NCBI GenBank assembly: GCA_946500615.1
Contig: CAMMWP010000012.1
Span: 1 to 44,844 of the forward strand
Length of the DNA: 44,844 bases
Reading direction: 5' to 3'
Source: an uncultured Clostridium sp.
GTDB lineage: Bacteria > Bacillota > Clostridia > TANB77 > CAG-508
Translations under genes and position numbers: made by a program
The notes under the pieces: model-generated
Database searches by the model: none
What the model was told of the DNA's origin: nothing
What the model saw: only the letters and a program-made list of their open reading frames with translations
Shown: positions 34,411 to 42,121 of the stretch, piece after piece
Layout: every line of letters begins with the position of its first letter
How positions within the stretch are numbered: the first letter of the stretch is position 1

Positions 34411-34443
34411 AGGGAAGTGAGAAAGGACTCATTTCCCCTTTTT
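34409..34443 (+). terminator. Intrinsic terminator before spoIIIA
   Basis: AAAGGGAAGTGAG pairs with CTCATTTCCCCTTT (one G-T pair), followed by TTT. Confidence 0.8.
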
Positions 34444-34567
34444 GTGATTTAAGAGGATTTTGAGAAATAAAATTAGTCATAAATGCATCATAACAGAATA
34501 TATTAATATAGGAAGATCATATTTCAAATCAGACATATGTACAAAAATAGGGAAGGATGAGACAAAA

Positions 34568-35438
34568 ATGGAAAAACTATTAGAAATTGTTAAGTTTTTT
34601 CCAATGAATTTATCAAATATATTATACAACACAATTATTTCCAATAATAAAATAAAAGATGAATTACAAGAAATTAGAATAAGAGTAGACAGACCTTTAA
34701 TCCTAAAATTAAGAACAAGTGAAATGATTGTAGAATATAAAATCACACAAAATGAAATATTACAAATAGTAGAAAGATTATGTGAAAATTCTATCTATGC
34801 ATATAAAAAACAATTGTGTGAAGGATATATTACCATAAGAGGGGGGCATCGAGTAGGAATAACAGGAACAACTGTAGTAGAAAATGGAGAAATTATCAAT
34901 ATAAAATATATTACCAGCTTAAACTTTAGAATAGCAAGGCAAATATTGAACTGTAGTAATCGAATTATCGGACAAGTTGTCGATACAAAAAACGACACAA
35001 TATTTAACACATTGATTGTGTCACCACCCGGAAAAGGAAAAACAACAATTTTAAGAGATTTAATTCGTAAGTTAAGTAATGGAATAGCAGAGATAAACTT
35101 TAAAGGAAAAACTTGTGGTGTTGTTGACGAAAGAGGAGAAATAGCTGCTATGTACAGAGGAATTCCGCAAAATGATATCGGAATCAGAACAGATATTATT
35201 GACAATGTTCCAAAGGCAAAAGGAATTAAGATTTTAATAAGAACAATGGCTCCAGAAATCATTGCTTGTGATGAAATTGGAGGAACAGAAGATATACGGA
35301 GCAATAGAAGAAGCAATGCTATCGGGGGTAAAAGGTATATTTACAATGCATGGAAAAAATATTGAAGATATTCATGCCAATATATATGTAAAAAAAATGA
35401 TTGATAGAAAAATGATTGAAAAAATTATTTTCATATAG
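34568..35438 (+). CDS. spoIIIAA: Stage III sporulation protein AA, with a +1 shift at a CGG codon
   Basis: SpoIIIAA is the secretion-type ATPase of the mother-cell SpoIIIA channel that feeds the forespore. Walker A S-P-P-G-K-G-K-T-T is near residue 153 and Walker B I-I-A-C-D-E-I-G-G near 233. The zero frame ends at 35365 in a non-family tail (I-R-S-N-R-R-S-N-A). Dropping one base at 35297 gives E-D-I-G-A-I-E-E-A-M-L-S-G-V-K-G-I-F then T-M-H-G-K-N-I-E-D-I-H, the conserved C-terminal core, to a stop at 35438 (289 residues). The start ATG 34568 has GGGAAGGA upstream; a frame opening at 34460 adds 36 unlikely residues. The C-terminus (K-I-I-F-I) is shorter than usual. Confidence 0.88.
35297..35300 (+). 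promoter_or_regulatory. Putative +1 frameshift site ATA-CGG-AGC in spoIIIAA
   Basis: CGG is codon 244 of the zero frame. Skipping the C reads ATA-GGA-GCA, after which the family sequence continues. The zero frame runs on for only 22 codons of unrelated sequence. Confidence 0.65.
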
Positions 35439-35525
35439 TTCTAAAATAAAAAAGAGAGAATATACTATATACATATAAGAAAAGTTTTGCCATATGTGCA
35501 AAAAGTAAAGGACAAGGTGTAGGAT

Positions 35526-36036
35526 ATGCAAATCATTAAATATTTTATGCTGTTATTCATATTTATATCATCAAGTTTAATTGGGAAATACATATCTAAA
35601 AAATATACATATCGATTAAAAGAATTAGAAGAATTTAAAAATATCCTAAATGTTTTTAAGTCAAAGATTCGATTTACTTATGAGCCAATTCCAGAAATCT
35701 TTAAAGAAGTAGCAAATAAGACGAAGGAAAATATAGCAGAAATATTTGAAAAAGCACGGGAAAAATATGAGAGAGCTAAGTGCTGGGGAAGCTTGGGAAA
35801 AAGCCATAGAAACAAGTGAAACAAACCTTACAGAAGAAGATAAAAATGTATTGTTCATGCTTTCTAAAATGTTAGGACAAACAGATGTAGAAGGTCAGAT
35901 TAGTCAAATAGAAGTTACAGAAGAATTTTTAGAAAAACAGATAAAAGAAGCAGAAGATGAAAAAAATAAAAATGAGAAGTTATATAGCAGATTGGGAACG
36001 ACAATAGGATTAGTAATTGTCATCATTTTAATATAA
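35526..36036 (+). CDS. spoIIIAB: Stage III sporulation protein AB, with a +1 shift at a CGG codon
   Basis: SpoIIIAB is a small membrane component of the SpoIIIA-SpoIIQ feeding channel (GspF-like fold). An N-terminal helix is at residues 5-22, the central helical domain contains the G-K-Y-I-S-K-K and L-E-E-F-K-N-I-L block, and the C-terminal helix is T-T-I-G-L-V-I-V-I-I-L-I. The zero frame changes to unrelated sequence at codon 78 and stops at 35819. Dropping one base at 35757 joins F-E-K-A-G-K-N-M-R-E-L-S-A-G-E-A-W to the rest, ending at 36036, 169 residues, the standard size. GTAGG precedes ATG. Confidence 0.88.
35757..35760 (+). promoter_or_regulatory. Putative +1 frameshift site GCA-CGG-GAA in spoIIIAB
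   Basis: CGG is codon 78 of the zero frame. Skipping the C reads GCA-GGG-AAA, restoring the SpoIIIAB frame. Same local sequence GCA-CGG-purine as in accA. Confidence 0.65.
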
Positions 36037-36050
36037 AGGAGAAACGTAAG

Positions 36051-36245
36051 ATGGATATTAATTTATTATTTAAAATAGCAGCAATAGGGATACTAGTTGC
36101 AGTCTTACATCAAGTATTAGTAAGAGCGGGAAGAGAAGACCAAGCAATGATGACAACTTTAGCCGGATTAGTGATTGTTCTAACAATGGTTATAAAAGAA
36201 ATTAGTGAATTGTTTGATACAGTAAGAACCATATTTGGACTATAG
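36051..36245 (+). CDS. spoIIIAC: Stage III sporulation protein AC
   Basis: A 64-residue membrane protein with two helices (about 5-25 and 36-55) joined by the conserved cytoplasmic loop V-R-A-G-R-E-D-Q-A. It is part of the SpoIIIA channel in the outer forespore membrane. Size and loop match the family. AAAGGAG precedes ATG, 14 bases after spoIIIAB. Confidence 0.95.
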   Translation: MDINLLFKIAAIGILVAVLHQVLVRAGREDQAMMTTLAGLVIVLTMVIKEISELFDTVRTIFGL

Positions 36246-36280
36246 ATGGAACAAGTTTCAAATACAATCATAAGGGGAAT

Positions 36281-36673
36281 ATGTCAATGGAAATCATTAA
36301 AATTATAGGAATTGGTTTAATTGCATTGATTATAATCATATTACTCAAACAATACAAACCAGAGTTTGTCATCTATATAAGTTTATTGACAGGTGTTCTT
36401 ATATTACTACTATTAATGGATCAACTGACTGGCATTGTAAATCTCATACAATCAATTGCAGGAAAAGCCAATATCAACAGTCAATTTTTAGCATTATTAA
36501 TAAAAATAACAGGAATTGCTTTTCTTTCAGAATTTGCAGTAAGCATATGTCAAGACGCAGGGGAAGGAGCAATTGCTAGTAAAATTGAGTTAGGAAGTAA
36601 GATAATTATCATATCTATGTCCATACCAATTATATCTAGCTTATTAGAAATCATACTTGAAATTTTGCCATAA
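36281..36673 (+). CDS. spoIIIAD: Stage III sporulation protein AD
   Basis: The 130-residue integral membrane protein has about four helices and the signature I-T-G-I-A-F-L-S-E-F-A followed by S-I-C-Q-D-A-G-E-G-A-I-A-S-K-I-E near residues 75-107. It belongs to the SpoIIIA channel complex. AAGGGG precedes ATG 36281; a second ATG two codons later is an alternative. It follows spoIIIAC by 35 bases. Confidence 0.95.
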   Translation: MSMEIIKIIGIGLIALIIIILLKQYKPEFVIYISLLTGVLILLLLMDQLTGIVNLIQSIAGKANINSQFLALLIKITGIAFLSEFAVSICQDAGEGAIASKIELGSKIIIISMSIPIISSLLEIILEILP

Positions 36674-36738
36674 TGTAATTTCAAAATTTTAGTAAATAAA
36701 GATAAATGAATGTTAAGAAAAATTCATAGGGAGTAAAC

Positions 36739-37890
36739 GTGAAAAAAATCATATATGTTTTTATATTAATGATGATTTTTATCAATCTAATCATGCCAAA
36801 AGTCATCGCGACTGATGATGAAACACTAGAAGAACAACAAGAAGAATTTGGGATTGGTGAATTTATTGAAAAAACAGAAGAATATTCTGGTGAATTCTTC
36901 GAAGATATCAATATTAGTGAAATGTTAGACAATGCGATAAAAGGAGAAGTGGATAATCAAACAATATTAAAAAAAGTATTAAACTTATTAGGAGGACAAC
37001 TTGTAAATGGATTGACCATATTAGGAAGTGTATTAGCAATTGTTATCATACATAGTATATTAAAATCTGTAAGTGAAAGTCTGGAAAATACCACAATTTC
37101 AAAACTAATATATTATGTTCAATATATCTTAATTGTTACCATAATTATGATGAATTTTTCAGATATTGTACAAGTTGTCAAAGACACTTGTAATAACTTA
37201 GTTGGATTTATGAATATATTAATTCCTTTATTAATTTCTTTAATGATATACACAGGTAGTATAACCACAAGTGGTATATTAGAACCGATTATTCTATTTT
37301 TAATTAATTTCATAGGAAATATCATACAAACCATTATCATTCCACTTGTACTCATTTTTACAAGCTTAATTGTTATATCAAAAATTTCAGACAATGTGCA
37401 AATAGACAAATTGTCTAAATTTCTAAAATCTGGAGTTGTATGGTTTTTTGGTATTATTCTTACCATTTTTGTGGGGGTTATATCATTAGAAGGAACACTT
37501 TCAAGTAGTGTAGATGGGATAACAGCAAAAACAACAAAAGCAGTTGTTAGTTCAGCAGTCCCAGTAGTAGGAAAAATCCTAGGGGATGCAGTAGACACCG
37601 TTTTAGGATGTGGAATAATTTTAAAAAATGCAGTAGGTCTGATTGGTGTCATTGTTGTAATAGGCATATGTATTTTACCAATTTTAAAATTAGGAATATT
37701 AACCATTGCATATAAATTGATGTCCGCCATTTGTGAACCAATTGCAGACAAAAATATAACTAGTTTGTTAGATCAAATAGGAGATGTATACAAAATTTTC
37801 TTAGCAATTTTATGTTCTATATCTGTTATGTTAATTGTAGGAACAGCATTAGTTGTTAAGATATCTAATACAGGAATGATGTATAGGTAA
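36739..37890 (+). CDS. spoIIIAE: Stage III sporulation protein AE
   Basis: The 383-residue protein starts with a signal-like hydrophobic segment (residues 3-24, ending P-K-V-I-A-T-D), then an acidic extracytoplasmic stretch, then about eight helices of the polytopic channel body. It is the largest membrane component of the SpoIIIA complex. It starts at GTG (36739) with AGGGAG upstream. The family motif L-x-G-x-I-x-x-S-V-D-G is recognisable as L-E-G-T-L-S-S-S-V-D-G, with T-K-A-V-V-S-S-A-V-P-V-V-G following. Confidence 0.95.
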   Translation: MKKIIYVFILMMIFINLIMPKVIATDDETLEEQQEEFGIGEFIEKTEEYSGEFFEDINISEMLDNAIKGEVDNQTILKKVLNLLGGQLVNGLTILGSVLAIVIIHSILKSVSESLENTTISKLIYYVQYILIVTIIMMNFSDIVQVVKDTCNNLVGFMNILIPLLISLMIYTGSITTSGILEPIILFLINFIGNIIQTIIIPLVLIFTSLIVISKISDNVQIDKLSKFLKSGVVWFFGIILTIFVGVISLEGTLSSSVDGITAKTTKAVVSSAVPVVGKILGDAVDTVLGCGIILKNAVGLIGVIVVIGICILPILKLGILTIAYKLMSAICEPIADKNITSLLDQIGDVYKIFLAILCSISVMLIVGTALVVKISNTGMMYR

Positions 37891-37899
37891 GGGGAAGTT

Positions 37900-38541
37900 A
37901 TGATAGAATTTTTAAGTACATGGGCAAAAAGTCTTGGATTAACAATCATTGTGATATCTATATTAGAAATGCTATTACCCAATAATAAAACAAAAAAGTA
38001 TGTAAGAATGATATTTGGTGTGTATATTTTATTTACAATGATATCACCATTTATAAAAAATAAAGAGATATTAGATGTTAGCACATATGACTTAAATGCA
38101 TATATTGATAGCAATACAAATAATCAAATAGGAAAAAATGAAACTTCTATGGATAATCGAATAGAAGAAATCTATATAGAAGAATTAGAAAAAGACATCA
38201 CGCAAAAAATAGAAGACTTAGGATATCAAATGATAACATGTAATGTATATGCTACCTTATCTAGTAAAAACGACGAAAATTATATAGAAAAAATTGAATT
38301 AACGGTAGAGAAAAAACAAGAAAGCACAGAAAATAGCGAGCAAGAACAACAAAGCATGGAAGACAAACTGGTAGAAGAAATACAAAAAATAAAACCAATC
38401 AATACAACCATAGGAGACAGAAATCGTAATGAAGAAGAAAACAATACGAAACAAAATTTAAATAATCAAGACATTCAGAAGATAAAAAAATTCTTAAAAG
38501 AAGAATATGGAGTGGAAGAAAAATGTTTAAAGATCAATTAA
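37900..38541 (+). CDS. spoIIIAF: Stage III sporulation protein AF
   Basis: The 213-residue protein has two N-terminal helices (about 9-27 and 37-53) with the family motif L-L-P-N-N-K-T-K-K-Y-V-R-M-I-F-G, followed by a soluble, ring-building-motif-like domain and a Glu/Gln/Asn-rich C-terminal region. AAGGGGA precedes ATG. It overlaps the start of spoIIIAG by 19 bases, which suggests coupled translation. Confidence 0.92.
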   Translation: MIEFLSTWAKSLGLTIIVISILEMLLPNNKTKKYVRMIFGVYILFTMISPFIKNKEILDVSTYDLNAYIDSNTNNQIGKNETSMDNRIEEIYIEELEKDITQKIEDLGYQMITCNVYATLSSKNDENYIEKIELTVEKKQESTENSEQEQQSMEDKLVEEIQKIKPINTTIGDRNRNEEENNTKQNLNNQDIQKIKKFLKEEYGVEEKCLKIN

Positions 38542-39155
38542 AAAATTTAATTAATCCTAAAGAAGGAAATAAAAATAACAAAAAGAAAATAGAAAATTTA
38601 ATATTTTTAGTTGTTATACTGATTATTACCATTGTAATGATAAATATGATATGGAATGGGGATAAAAAGAGCAGTAAAGATGAAAACGCACAAAATGACA
38701 CTTCAAAACAGCTAGCAAAACAAAACGATAAAACAGCAGTAGAAGTAGGAAGTAGTAATGCAAATGAACTAGAAATAAAATTAGAAAATATACTATCCAA
38801 AATTCAAGGGGTAGGAGAAGTGGAAGTATTAATAAATTATTCTGAATCTAGTGAAATTATTCCAATGTATAATGAAAATACAAAAAATAGCAATACAGAA
38901 GAAACAGATACATCTGGAGGAACAAGAACAATACAAGAAACAGACTCGCAAAAAGAAATCATATATGAAGAAAACAATGGAGAAAAAACACCCATTACAC
39001 AGAAAATAGTAGAGCCAAAAATAGAAGGCGCAATTGTTACAGCAAAAGGAGCAAATAATACAGATGTGAAAGCAAAAATTATTCAAGCTGTTGAAGCAGT
39101 AACAGGTTTAGCAACGCACAAAATACAAGTATTTGAAATGAACGTGTCCAATTAG
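38523..39155 (+). CDS. spoIIIAG: Stage III sporulation protein AG
   Basis: SpoIIIAG forms the large ring in the intermembrane space of the feeding channel. The 210-residue protein has one N-terminal helix (about 24-43) and a ring-building domain with the motif L-S-K-I-Q-G-V-G-E-V-E-V-L-I-N-Y, an Asn/Glu/Thr-rich insertion, and the C-terminal K-I-I-Q-A-V-E-A-V-T-G-L. The last codons (V-S-N) and the TAG stop lie in the tip of element D, so the insertion defines the present C-terminus. The start overlaps spoIIIAF. Confidence 0.95.
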   Translation: MFKDQLKNLINPKEGNKNNKKKIENLIFLVVILIITIVMINMIWNGDKKSSKDENAQNDTSKQLAKQNDKTAVEVGSSNANELEIKLENILSKIQGVGEVEVLINYSESSEIIPMYNENTKNSNTEETDTSGGTRTIQETDSQKEIIYEENNGEKTPITQKIVEPKIEGAIVTAKGANNTDVKAKIIQAVEAVTGLATHKIQVFEMNVSN

Positions 39156-39310
39156 GGACGTTTCTCTTTGAGACATTTTTATGTAAAGTTTTTCAAATAT
39201 TTCTTTTGAAAATAAGTTTACAATATTCAATTTCACTTTTAACAATTTTATGATAAAGTTATATAACTTTACATAAAAATGTCTCAAAGAGAAACGTCCC
39301 TAATTGGACA
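39145..39310. mobile_element. MITE-like inverted-repeat element D (166 bp), inside the spoIIIA operon
   Basis: Perfect 44-base terminal inverted repeats (39145-39188 and 39267-39310; outer part TGTCCAATTAGGGACGTTTC) flank a 78-base A/T-rich centre. Two extra solo tips (CAATTGGACA, TTAATTGGACA) follow. It is the most compact and best-preserved copy, and lacks the TCCTCGG core of A-C. It separates spoIIIAG from spoIIIAH and can fold into a very long stem in the mRNA. Confidence 0.85.
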
Positions 39311-39374
39311 ATTGGACACTTAATTGGACAGCCAACTGAATAAAACTAGATTACTAGAGAAAGGAGATAAAAGT

Positions 39375-40061
39375 ATGAAAATAATGAAAGGATTGTTGAA
39401 AAAAAATCAAGTAATTATCTATGTAATTGCATTAATGTTAGTAACAGCTGGGTACTTAAATTATACAACCAATACATCAAAGCAAGTATCAGCACAAACA
39501 GCGATGGAAATGGAAGCAAATGATGATATGCAAATTGCCGATATTGGGGATGCAACATTAGTAAGTAGTGAGGCAGTTAGTCAAAATGAAACAGAAGAGA
39601 ATAAGGCACAAAATGCAATAGATACAAGTACAAATGTAACTGAAAATGCAAATACAAATACAACATCGAATGTAGAAGAAAAGAATACAACACAGACAAA
39701 TGCTACAGTTACAACAGATGAATATTTTACAAAATCTAAATTGGAAAGAGATACGATGTATTCACAAATGCTAGAAAGTTATGAAAACATATTAAATAGT
39801 AGTAATAGCTTGGAAACACAGAAACAAAGTGCAACTGAAGAAATAAAAAAAATTAATGATACTAAAAATAGTATTATGATATGTGAAAATTTAATTAGTA
39901 CAAAAGGGTTTGCAAATAATATTATTTTTGTAAATGGTGACAGTGTTAGTGTGATTATTGGGATAGAAGAATTAAAACAAGAAGAAGTAGCACAGATACA
40001 AAATATTATTTCTAGAGAATTGACGACAGAAATTGAAAACATACATATATCTACAAAATAA
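39375..40061 (+). CDS. spoIIIAH: Stage III sporulation protein AH
   Basis: SpoIIIAH spans from the mother cell and binds forespore SpoIIQ to form the inner ring of the channel. The 228-residue protein has one N-terminal helix (residues 11-28), a long Asn/Thr/Glu-rich linker (about 35-115), and a C-terminal EscJ/YscJ-like ring domain with F-V-N-G-D-S-V-S-V-I-I followed by the terminal helix. The start ATG 39375 follows AAAGGAG; the frame is open from 39324, but those residues come from sequence next to element D. Confidence 0.93.
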   Translation: MKIMKGLLKKNQVIIYVIALMLVTAGYLNYTTNTSKQVSAQTAMEMEANDDMQIADIGDATLVSSEAVSQNETEENKAQNAIDTSTNVTENANTNTTSNVEEKNTTQTNATVTTDEYFTKSKLERDTMYSQMLESYENILNSSNSLETQKQSATEEIKKINDTKNSIMICENLISTKGFANNIIFVNGDSVSVIIGIEELKQEEVAQIQNIISRELTTEIENIHISTK

Positions 40062-40066
40062 ATAAT

Positions 40067-40117
40067 AAAATTGCTTAAGAATATTTCAATAATAATTGAA
40101 TATTCTTAAGCAATTTT
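40067..40117. terminator. Bidirectional terminator between spoIIIAH and the XRE gene
   Basis: AAAATTGCTTAAGAATATT (40067-40085) pairs with AATATTCTTAAGCAATTTT (40098-40116). It contains the stop of the minus-strand XRE gene and ends in T-rich sequence on both strands. Confidence 0.88.
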
Positions 40118-40312
40118 ATTGGTCATGATTCTAATATATTCTCCCAATTCCTCATTTGTTAATTCTAATTCTAAAATCAAATTTTTCAAAACATCTCTTC
40201 TAGGTAAATCTTCTTCATTATCAATTCGTATATATTGTCTTAAACTAATTCCTAATATTTCAGACATTTTTTCCTGTGTATATTTTTTTGCCTTTCTTTT
40301 TTCTTTTATCAT
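40106..40312 (-). CDS. Small XRE-family HTH regulator
   Basis: The 68-residue protein is essentially one helix-turn-helix: K-K-Y-T-Q-E-K-M-S-E-I-L-G-I-S-L-R-Q-Y (helices 2 and 3), followed by a Leu-rich dimer helix. The chosen start is ATG 40312 with AAGGTG 5 bases upstream; ATG 40318 is also possible, and longer versions back to 40378 lack a ribosome site. A perfect palindrome, TGACATTTAATGTCA, lies 61 bases upstream at 40373-40387, a candidate own operator. The divergent neighbour is the accC leader, so it could regulate fatty-acid genes; this is inference only. Confidence 0.75.
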   Translation of the reverse strand: MIKEKRKAKKYTQEKMSEILGISLRQYIRIDNEEDLPRRDVLKNLILELELTNEELGEYIRIMTNKIA

Positions 40313-40372
40313 ATACATCACCTTAAATAAAAGCTCAAAATAATTATGACACAAAAAGAAAGCAAATTGTAT

Positions 40373-40387
40373 TGACATTTAATGTCA
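40373..40387. promoter_or_regulatory. Perfect palindrome TGACATTTAATGTCA, candidate operator
   Basis: Two 7-base arms around a single T, located between the XRE gene and accC and overlapping a TTGACA hexamer on the plus strand. Confidence 0.5.
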
Positions 40388-40427
40388 TGCGGATAATTAC
40401 AAAAAATTCTGACCACCTATCCTAGCT

Positions 40428-40455
40428 TGAAAAAAATAAAAAATACATATATAAT
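40428..40455 (+). promoter_or_regulatory. Promoter of the acc-fabI operon
   Basis: TTGAAA (40428-40433), 16 bases, TATAAT (40450-40455). The predicted start near 40462 gives a leader of about 260 bases before accC. Confidence 0.6.
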
Positions 40456-40473
40456 AACAAAGATAAAATTTAT

Positions 40474-40625
40474 TTTTCTATATTAGGAAAGTCATGCTGA
40501 CTTTCTAATATAGAAAAACACATTGTACACAATTTTACTAAAGTAAAATTTGGCGCCGAACAATAACGCGGGTTTTAAAAATGTTATAAATAGAGAAAAT
40601 GTTTTAAAAAGCCCGCTATTGTTTA
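40474..40625 (+). ncRNA. Structured 5' leader of accC (three consecutive hairpins)
   Basis: Hairpin 1: TTCTATATTAGGAAAGTCA with TGACTTTCTAATATAGAA (40476-40515), nearly perfect. Hairpin 2: AATTTTACT with AGTAAAATT (40531-40550), perfect. Hairpin 3: AACAATAACGCGGGTTTTAA with TTAAAAAGCCCGCTATTGTT (40559-40622). Hairpin 3 has a G+C-rich GCGGG/CCCGC core that is unusual in this AT-rich DNA. None has a clear T-tail. I recognise no known riboswitch; it may be a cis-regulatory RNA of fatty-acid synthesis. Confidence 0.5.
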
Positions 40626-40723
40626 GAAGCTTTTTAACTAACGATATAGATTAAATTTTGAACAAGTGCAATAATTTAGAAAAGAAAAAATTTATATAAG
40701 AAATTTCGCAAGGAGGAAAAATC

Positions 40724-42064
40724 ATGTTAAAAAAAGTATTAATTGCTAATAGAGGAGAAATTGCAGTTAGAATTATAAGAGCATGTAGAGAAATGGGAAT
40801 AAGAACAGTAGCCATTTATTCAGAAGCAGACAAAAATGCATTACATGTACAATTAGCAGATGAAGCAATTTGTGTAGGTCCAGCACCATCTAATAAAAGT
40901 TATTTAAATGTAAAAGCAATACTAGAAACAGCATGTTTAACAGGAGCAGATAGCATTCATCCGGGATTTGGATTCTTATCAGAAAATGCAAATTTTGCAA
41001 AGATTTGTCAAGAAACAGGAATTAAATTTATAGGTCCAGATTATAAACTAATTGAACTATTAGGAAACAAATCAAAAGCAAAAGAAACCATGAAAAGAGC
41101 AGGTGTTCCGGTTGTTCCGGGTTCAGACGGATTAATTTATTCAAAAGAACAAGCAATAAATTTAGCAGAACAAATTCAATATCCTGTCATGTTAAAAGCA
41201 TCAGCAGGTGGTGGAGGAAGAGGCATTCGAATTGCCTATTCTAAAGAAGAACTAGAAAAAGAATATGACATTGTAAAACAAGAAGCAAAAGTATCTTTTA
41301 ATGATGACAGTTTATACTTAGAAAAATTTGTAGAAAATCCAAGGCATGTAGAGATACAAATATTAGCAGATGAACATGGAAATTGTATTCATTTAGGAGA
41401 AAGAGACTGTTCTGTACAAAGAAGAAATCAAAAAGTGTTAGAAGAAACTCCAAGTGGTATATTAGACGAAAAAACAAGAAAAAAAATGGGAGAAGTTGCC
41501 GTAAAAGCCGTAAAAGAGATTGGCTATTCTAATGCAGGAACCATTGAGTTTTTAGTAGACAAAAACAAAGATTTTTACTTCATGGAAATGAACACAAGAG
41601 TACAAGTTGAACATCCTGTAACAGAAATGGTAACAGGAGTAGACATTATAAAAGAACAAATCAAAATTGCAAGTGGTGAAGAATTAACATACAAACAAGA
41701 AGATATTGAATTTGAAGGACATTCTATGGAGGTAAGAATCAATGCAGAAAATCCAGACAAAAATTTCATGCCATGTCCGGGAACCATAACAGGACTACAT
41801 ATACCGGGAGGAAATGGAATCAGAGTCGATACAGCTATATATAGTGGTTATACAGTTCCACCTACTTATGATTCAATGCTTGCAAAACTAATTGTACACG
41901 GGAAAAATAGAGAAGAATCTATTGCCAAGATGAAAAGTGCAGTAGCAGAATTTGTTATAGAAGGAATCACAACAAACATAGATTTCTTATTAAAAATATT
42001 AGAAAATGAAAACTTTAAAACAAATCATTATGATACATCATTTATTCAAAAAGAAATGGAATGA
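40724..42064 (+). CDS. accC: Acetyl-CoA carboxylase, biotin carboxylase subunit
   Basis: AccC carboxylates the biotin of AccB with ATP and bicarbonate, the first half-reaction of malonyl-CoA synthesis. The 446-residue protein has the N-terminal L-I-A-N-R-G-E-I-A-V-R-I, the ATP-grasp Gly-rich loop A-S-A-G-G-G-G-R-G, and the catalytic block M-E-M-N-T-R-V-Q-V-E-H-P-V-T-E. The length is normal. AAGGAGG precedes ATG. It is first in accC-accD-accA-fabI; the biotin carrier gene accB is not in the window. Confidence 0.97.
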   Translation: MLKKVLIANRGEIAVRIIRACREMGIRTVAIYSEADKNALHVQLADEAICVGPAPSNKSYLNVKAILETACLTGADSIHPGFGFLSENANFAKICQETGIKFIGPDYKLIELLGNKSKAKETMKRAGVPVVPGSDGLIYSKEQAINLAEQIQYPVMLKASAGGGGRGIRIAYSKEELEKEYDIVKQEAKVSFNDDSLYLEKFVENPRHVEIQILADEHGNCIHLGERDCSVQRRNQKVLEETPSGILDEKTRKKMGEVAVKAVKEIGYSNAGTIEFLVDKNKDFYFMEMNTRVQVEHPVTEMVTGVDIIKEQIKIASGEELTYKQEDIEFEGHSMEVRINAENPDKNFMPCPGTITGLHIPGGNGIRVDTAIYSGYTVPPTYDSMLAKLIVHGKNREESIAKMKSAVAEFVIEGITTNIDFLLKILENENFKTNHYDTSFIQKEME

Positions 42065-42121
42065 AGAAACATGCCAAATTGTTCTAAAAATTCAAAAGGA
42101 TAACATAAGGAGGGAAAAACT

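Noticed and set aside
35420..35525. Further frame change extending SpoIIIAA beyond 35438
   Set aside because: Possible continuations (F-I-V-L-K; S-Y-S-S-K-I-K-K) need irregular shifts and have no CGG; a short natural C-terminus is simpler.
36321..39086. Minus-strand open frames within the spoIIIA operon
   Set aside because: They are antisense shadows of well-recognised spoIIIA genes without ribosome sites.
40106..40378. Longer N-terminus for the XRE regulator starting at 40378
   Set aside because: The extra residues are hydrophobic and non-conserved and no ribosome site precedes them; ATG 40312 has one.
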